Positions 42,451 through 43,802 of a stretch of DNA of 43,802 nt are shown in pieces. Every line of letters begins with the position of its first letter. Position 1 is the first letter of the stretch. The notes under the pieces are model-generated. The model made no database searches. It had not been told where the DNA came from and was given only the letters and a program-made list of their open reading frames with translations. Source of the stretch: Planctomycetota bacterium (GTDB taxonomy: Bacteria > Planctomycetota > Planctomycetia > Pirellulales > Lacipirellulaceae); contig JAJRUA010000255.1 of assembly GCA_024278035.1 (NCBI GenBank), positions 1 to 43,802 on the forward strand, written 5' to 3'. A program made the position numbers and the translations under genes.

Positions 42451-43802
42451 ATGCCCACCTCTGCCGAAATCAACGGACGCGCCCGGACCAAAATCGTCGC
42501 CACCGTCGGCCCCGCTTGTTCAAGCCCCGAAATGCTCCGCGGACTCGCCCAGGCAGGGGTCGATGTCTTTCGACTGAACATGGCACACGGCTCGATCGAA
42601 GCTCAGCAGAAAAATGTCGATGAAATTCGGCAAATTAGCGAAGAGCTAAATCAACCAATCGCGATTCTTGTTGACTTGGCAGGCCCCAAAATTCGTCTCG
42701 GCGAAATCGAAAACGATCAGATTTTTTGTAAAACGGATGAAGAGTTTTTCTTCGTCATAGGAGACCAAGCGGAGAACCCCAACGAGTTCACCAGTACCTA
42801 CAAACCGCTCGTACGAGAATTGTCCGTGGGAGACAATGTCATGCTTGCCGATGGCACGGTTAGCATGGTGGTTGTAGAAAAGATGTCCGACCGAGTTCGC
42901 GCAAAAGTTGTCCAGCAAGGCATCGTGCGTAGTCGTCAGGGGATCAATCTTCCGGGTGTCAAACTGAGCGCCCCGGCGATTAGCATGACCGACCATCAGC
43001 ACGCGGAGTGGGCCGCTAAGGCAGGGGTCGATTTTGTGAGTTTAAGTTTCGTCCGCAAGCCGGACGAAGTGAATGCTTTGAAAGACATTTTGCTTTCCAA
43101 CGGCTCCGAGGCTCTGGTAATCGCCAAAATTGAAAAGCGAGAAGCGCTGGATTGCCTAGACCAAATCGTCGCCGCTGCGGATGGTATTATGGTGGCCCGC
43201 GGTGACTTGGGTGTCGAGATCGATGTCGCTGAGATGCCGATGGAGCAAAAACGGATCATCAGCACATGCCATCGACATGAGAAGCCGGTCATCATCGCCA
43301 CGCAAATGCTCGACAGCATGCACGATGCACTCCGCCCGAAGCGGGCGGGAGTGACCGACGTAGCCAATGCGATTCTCGACGGCGGCGATGCTTGTATGCT
43401 TTCCGGCGAAACGGCCATTGGTAAGTACCCGCTGGAAACGGTGCAAATGATGAACCGCATCGCCTTGGCAACGGAAAGGAGCGTGGCCGATCGTCCGCCG
43501 CGTGACGCAGATGCTGTTCCGGTAGGACAGCACCTTCATGCCGTGACCCGCGCTGTTGTCCATGGTGCCGGAAGCATGGCCCATGCCTTACGGGCGAAGC
43601 TCGTGGTGGTGGCCAGTCATTCGGGCCGCACCGCTTTGGGGCTCTCACAGCAACGCAATTTTGTGCCAGCAATTGGCGTGAGTAGCTGCGAATCGACTCT
43701 TCGGAAAATGTGTCTCTACTGGGGCGTTACCCCGCTCCGCGGTGCCCCGGCAAGCGACACAACCCAACTCATTCAGTTCATGGACCGATGGTCACGCGAG
43801 AA
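42451..43802 (+). CDS. pyk: Pyruvate kinase, C-terminus cut by window edge
   Basis: 450 residues are visible and no stop is reached. Pyruvate kinase makes pyruvate and ATP from phosphoenolpyruvate and ADP. Motifs are RTKIVATVGPA (11-21), VDVFRLNMAHGS, ILVDLAGPKIRLGE, VSLSFVRKPDEV, the active-site signature IAKIEKREALDCLD with its Lys, MVARGDLGVEI, ATQMLDSM and MLSGETAIGKYP. The allosteric C-domain begins at about 360. The start at ATG 42451 fits the family. An in-frame ATG at 42343 would add 36 Ser/Pro/Asp-rich residues with no homology signal. Confidence 0.95.
   Translation, partial: MPTSAEINGRARTKIVATVGPACSSPEMLRGLAQAGVDVFRLNMAHGSIEAQQKNVDEIRQISEELNQPIAILVDLAGPKIRLGEIENDQIFCKTDEEFFFVIGDQAENPNEFTSTYKPLVRELSVGDNVMLADGTVSMVVVEKMSDRVRAKVVQQGIVRSRQGINLPGVKLSAPAISMTDHQHAEWAAKAGVDFVSLSFVRKPDEVNALKDILLSNGSEALVIAKIEKREALDCLDQIVAAADGIMVARGDLGVEIDVAEMPMEQKRIISTCHRHEKPVIIATQMLDSMHDALRPKRAGVTDVANAILDGGDACMLSGETAIGKYPLETVQMMNRIALATERSVADRPPRDADAVPVGQHLHAVTRAVVHGAGSMAHALRAKLVVVASHSGRTALGLSQQRNFVPAIGVSSCESTLRKMCLYWGVTPLRGAPASDTTQLIQFMDRWSRE

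Overview
The window looks like a chromosomal segment of a planctomycete of the order Pirellulales, probably near Lacipirellulaceae. The pointers are three secreted proteins with C-terminal PEP-CTERM sorting tails, two of them preceded by a dockerin-like 'GDYNNDG' block; a DUF1559 pseudopilin followed by a small lipoprotein; many GTG/TTG starts with weak Shine-Dalgarno sites; and many short palindromic intergenic repeats. The taxonomic call is inference from protein families, not from a marker gene. No rRNA, tRNA, CRISPR array, transposase or phage gene was seen.

Region 1 (1-25886) is mostly housekeeping, in short and often divergent or convergent units: a ThiO-like amine oxidase (cut by the left edge), a TIGR04282-type glycosyltransferase, a small HExxH protein, a Na/phosphate cotransporter with a PhoU-like tail, an RluA-type pseudouridine synthase, Maf, a TIGR04283-type glycosyltransferase, a Gfo/Idh/MocA oxidoreductase, GuaA, SurE, a lipoprotein, a Gly-rich secreted protein, a small membrane protein, an NtrC-type regulator with its histidine kinase, an LptF/LptG permease, a LeuB-family dehydrogenase, an ammonium transporter, a two-half ABC-2 permease and two tandem CNNM/DUF21 proteins.

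Region 2 (25892-39631) starts with a 91-aa conserved-looking protein and is then a coherent carbohydrate locus that I interpret as beta-mannan/mannoside utilisation. A leftward unit carries a GH130-type mannoside phosphorylase, a sodium:solute symporter, a GH5-type mannanase-like enzyme and another GH-A-like TIM-barrel protein. A LacI-family regulator diverges from it. A rightward set carries two PEP-CTERM proteins with beta-sandwich, carbohydrate-binding-like regions, a DUF1559 pseudopilin, a small lipoprotein and a secreted GH113-like mannanase with dockerin-like block and PEP-CTERM tail. Good sigma70-type promoters precede the leftward unit and the first PEP-CTERM gene, and both overlap a shared 20-bp motif (17/20 identical), a candidate operator for the LacI protein. 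The proposed flow is: secreted GH113 and GH5 enzymes cut mannan, the symporter imports oligosaccharides, and GH130 phosphorolyses them in the cytoplasm.

Region 3 (39606-43802) has a TPR lipoprotein, a small hypothetical protein, an SDR oxidoreductase and pyruvate kinase (cut by the right edge).

The most unusual signal is in the intergenic DNA. A roughly 85-nt hairpin-forming repeat occurs three times, each time just upstream of a gene and in that gene's orientation, with its outer stem conserved by compensatory change. Several other dispersed palindromic repeat families lie against start codons or gene ends.
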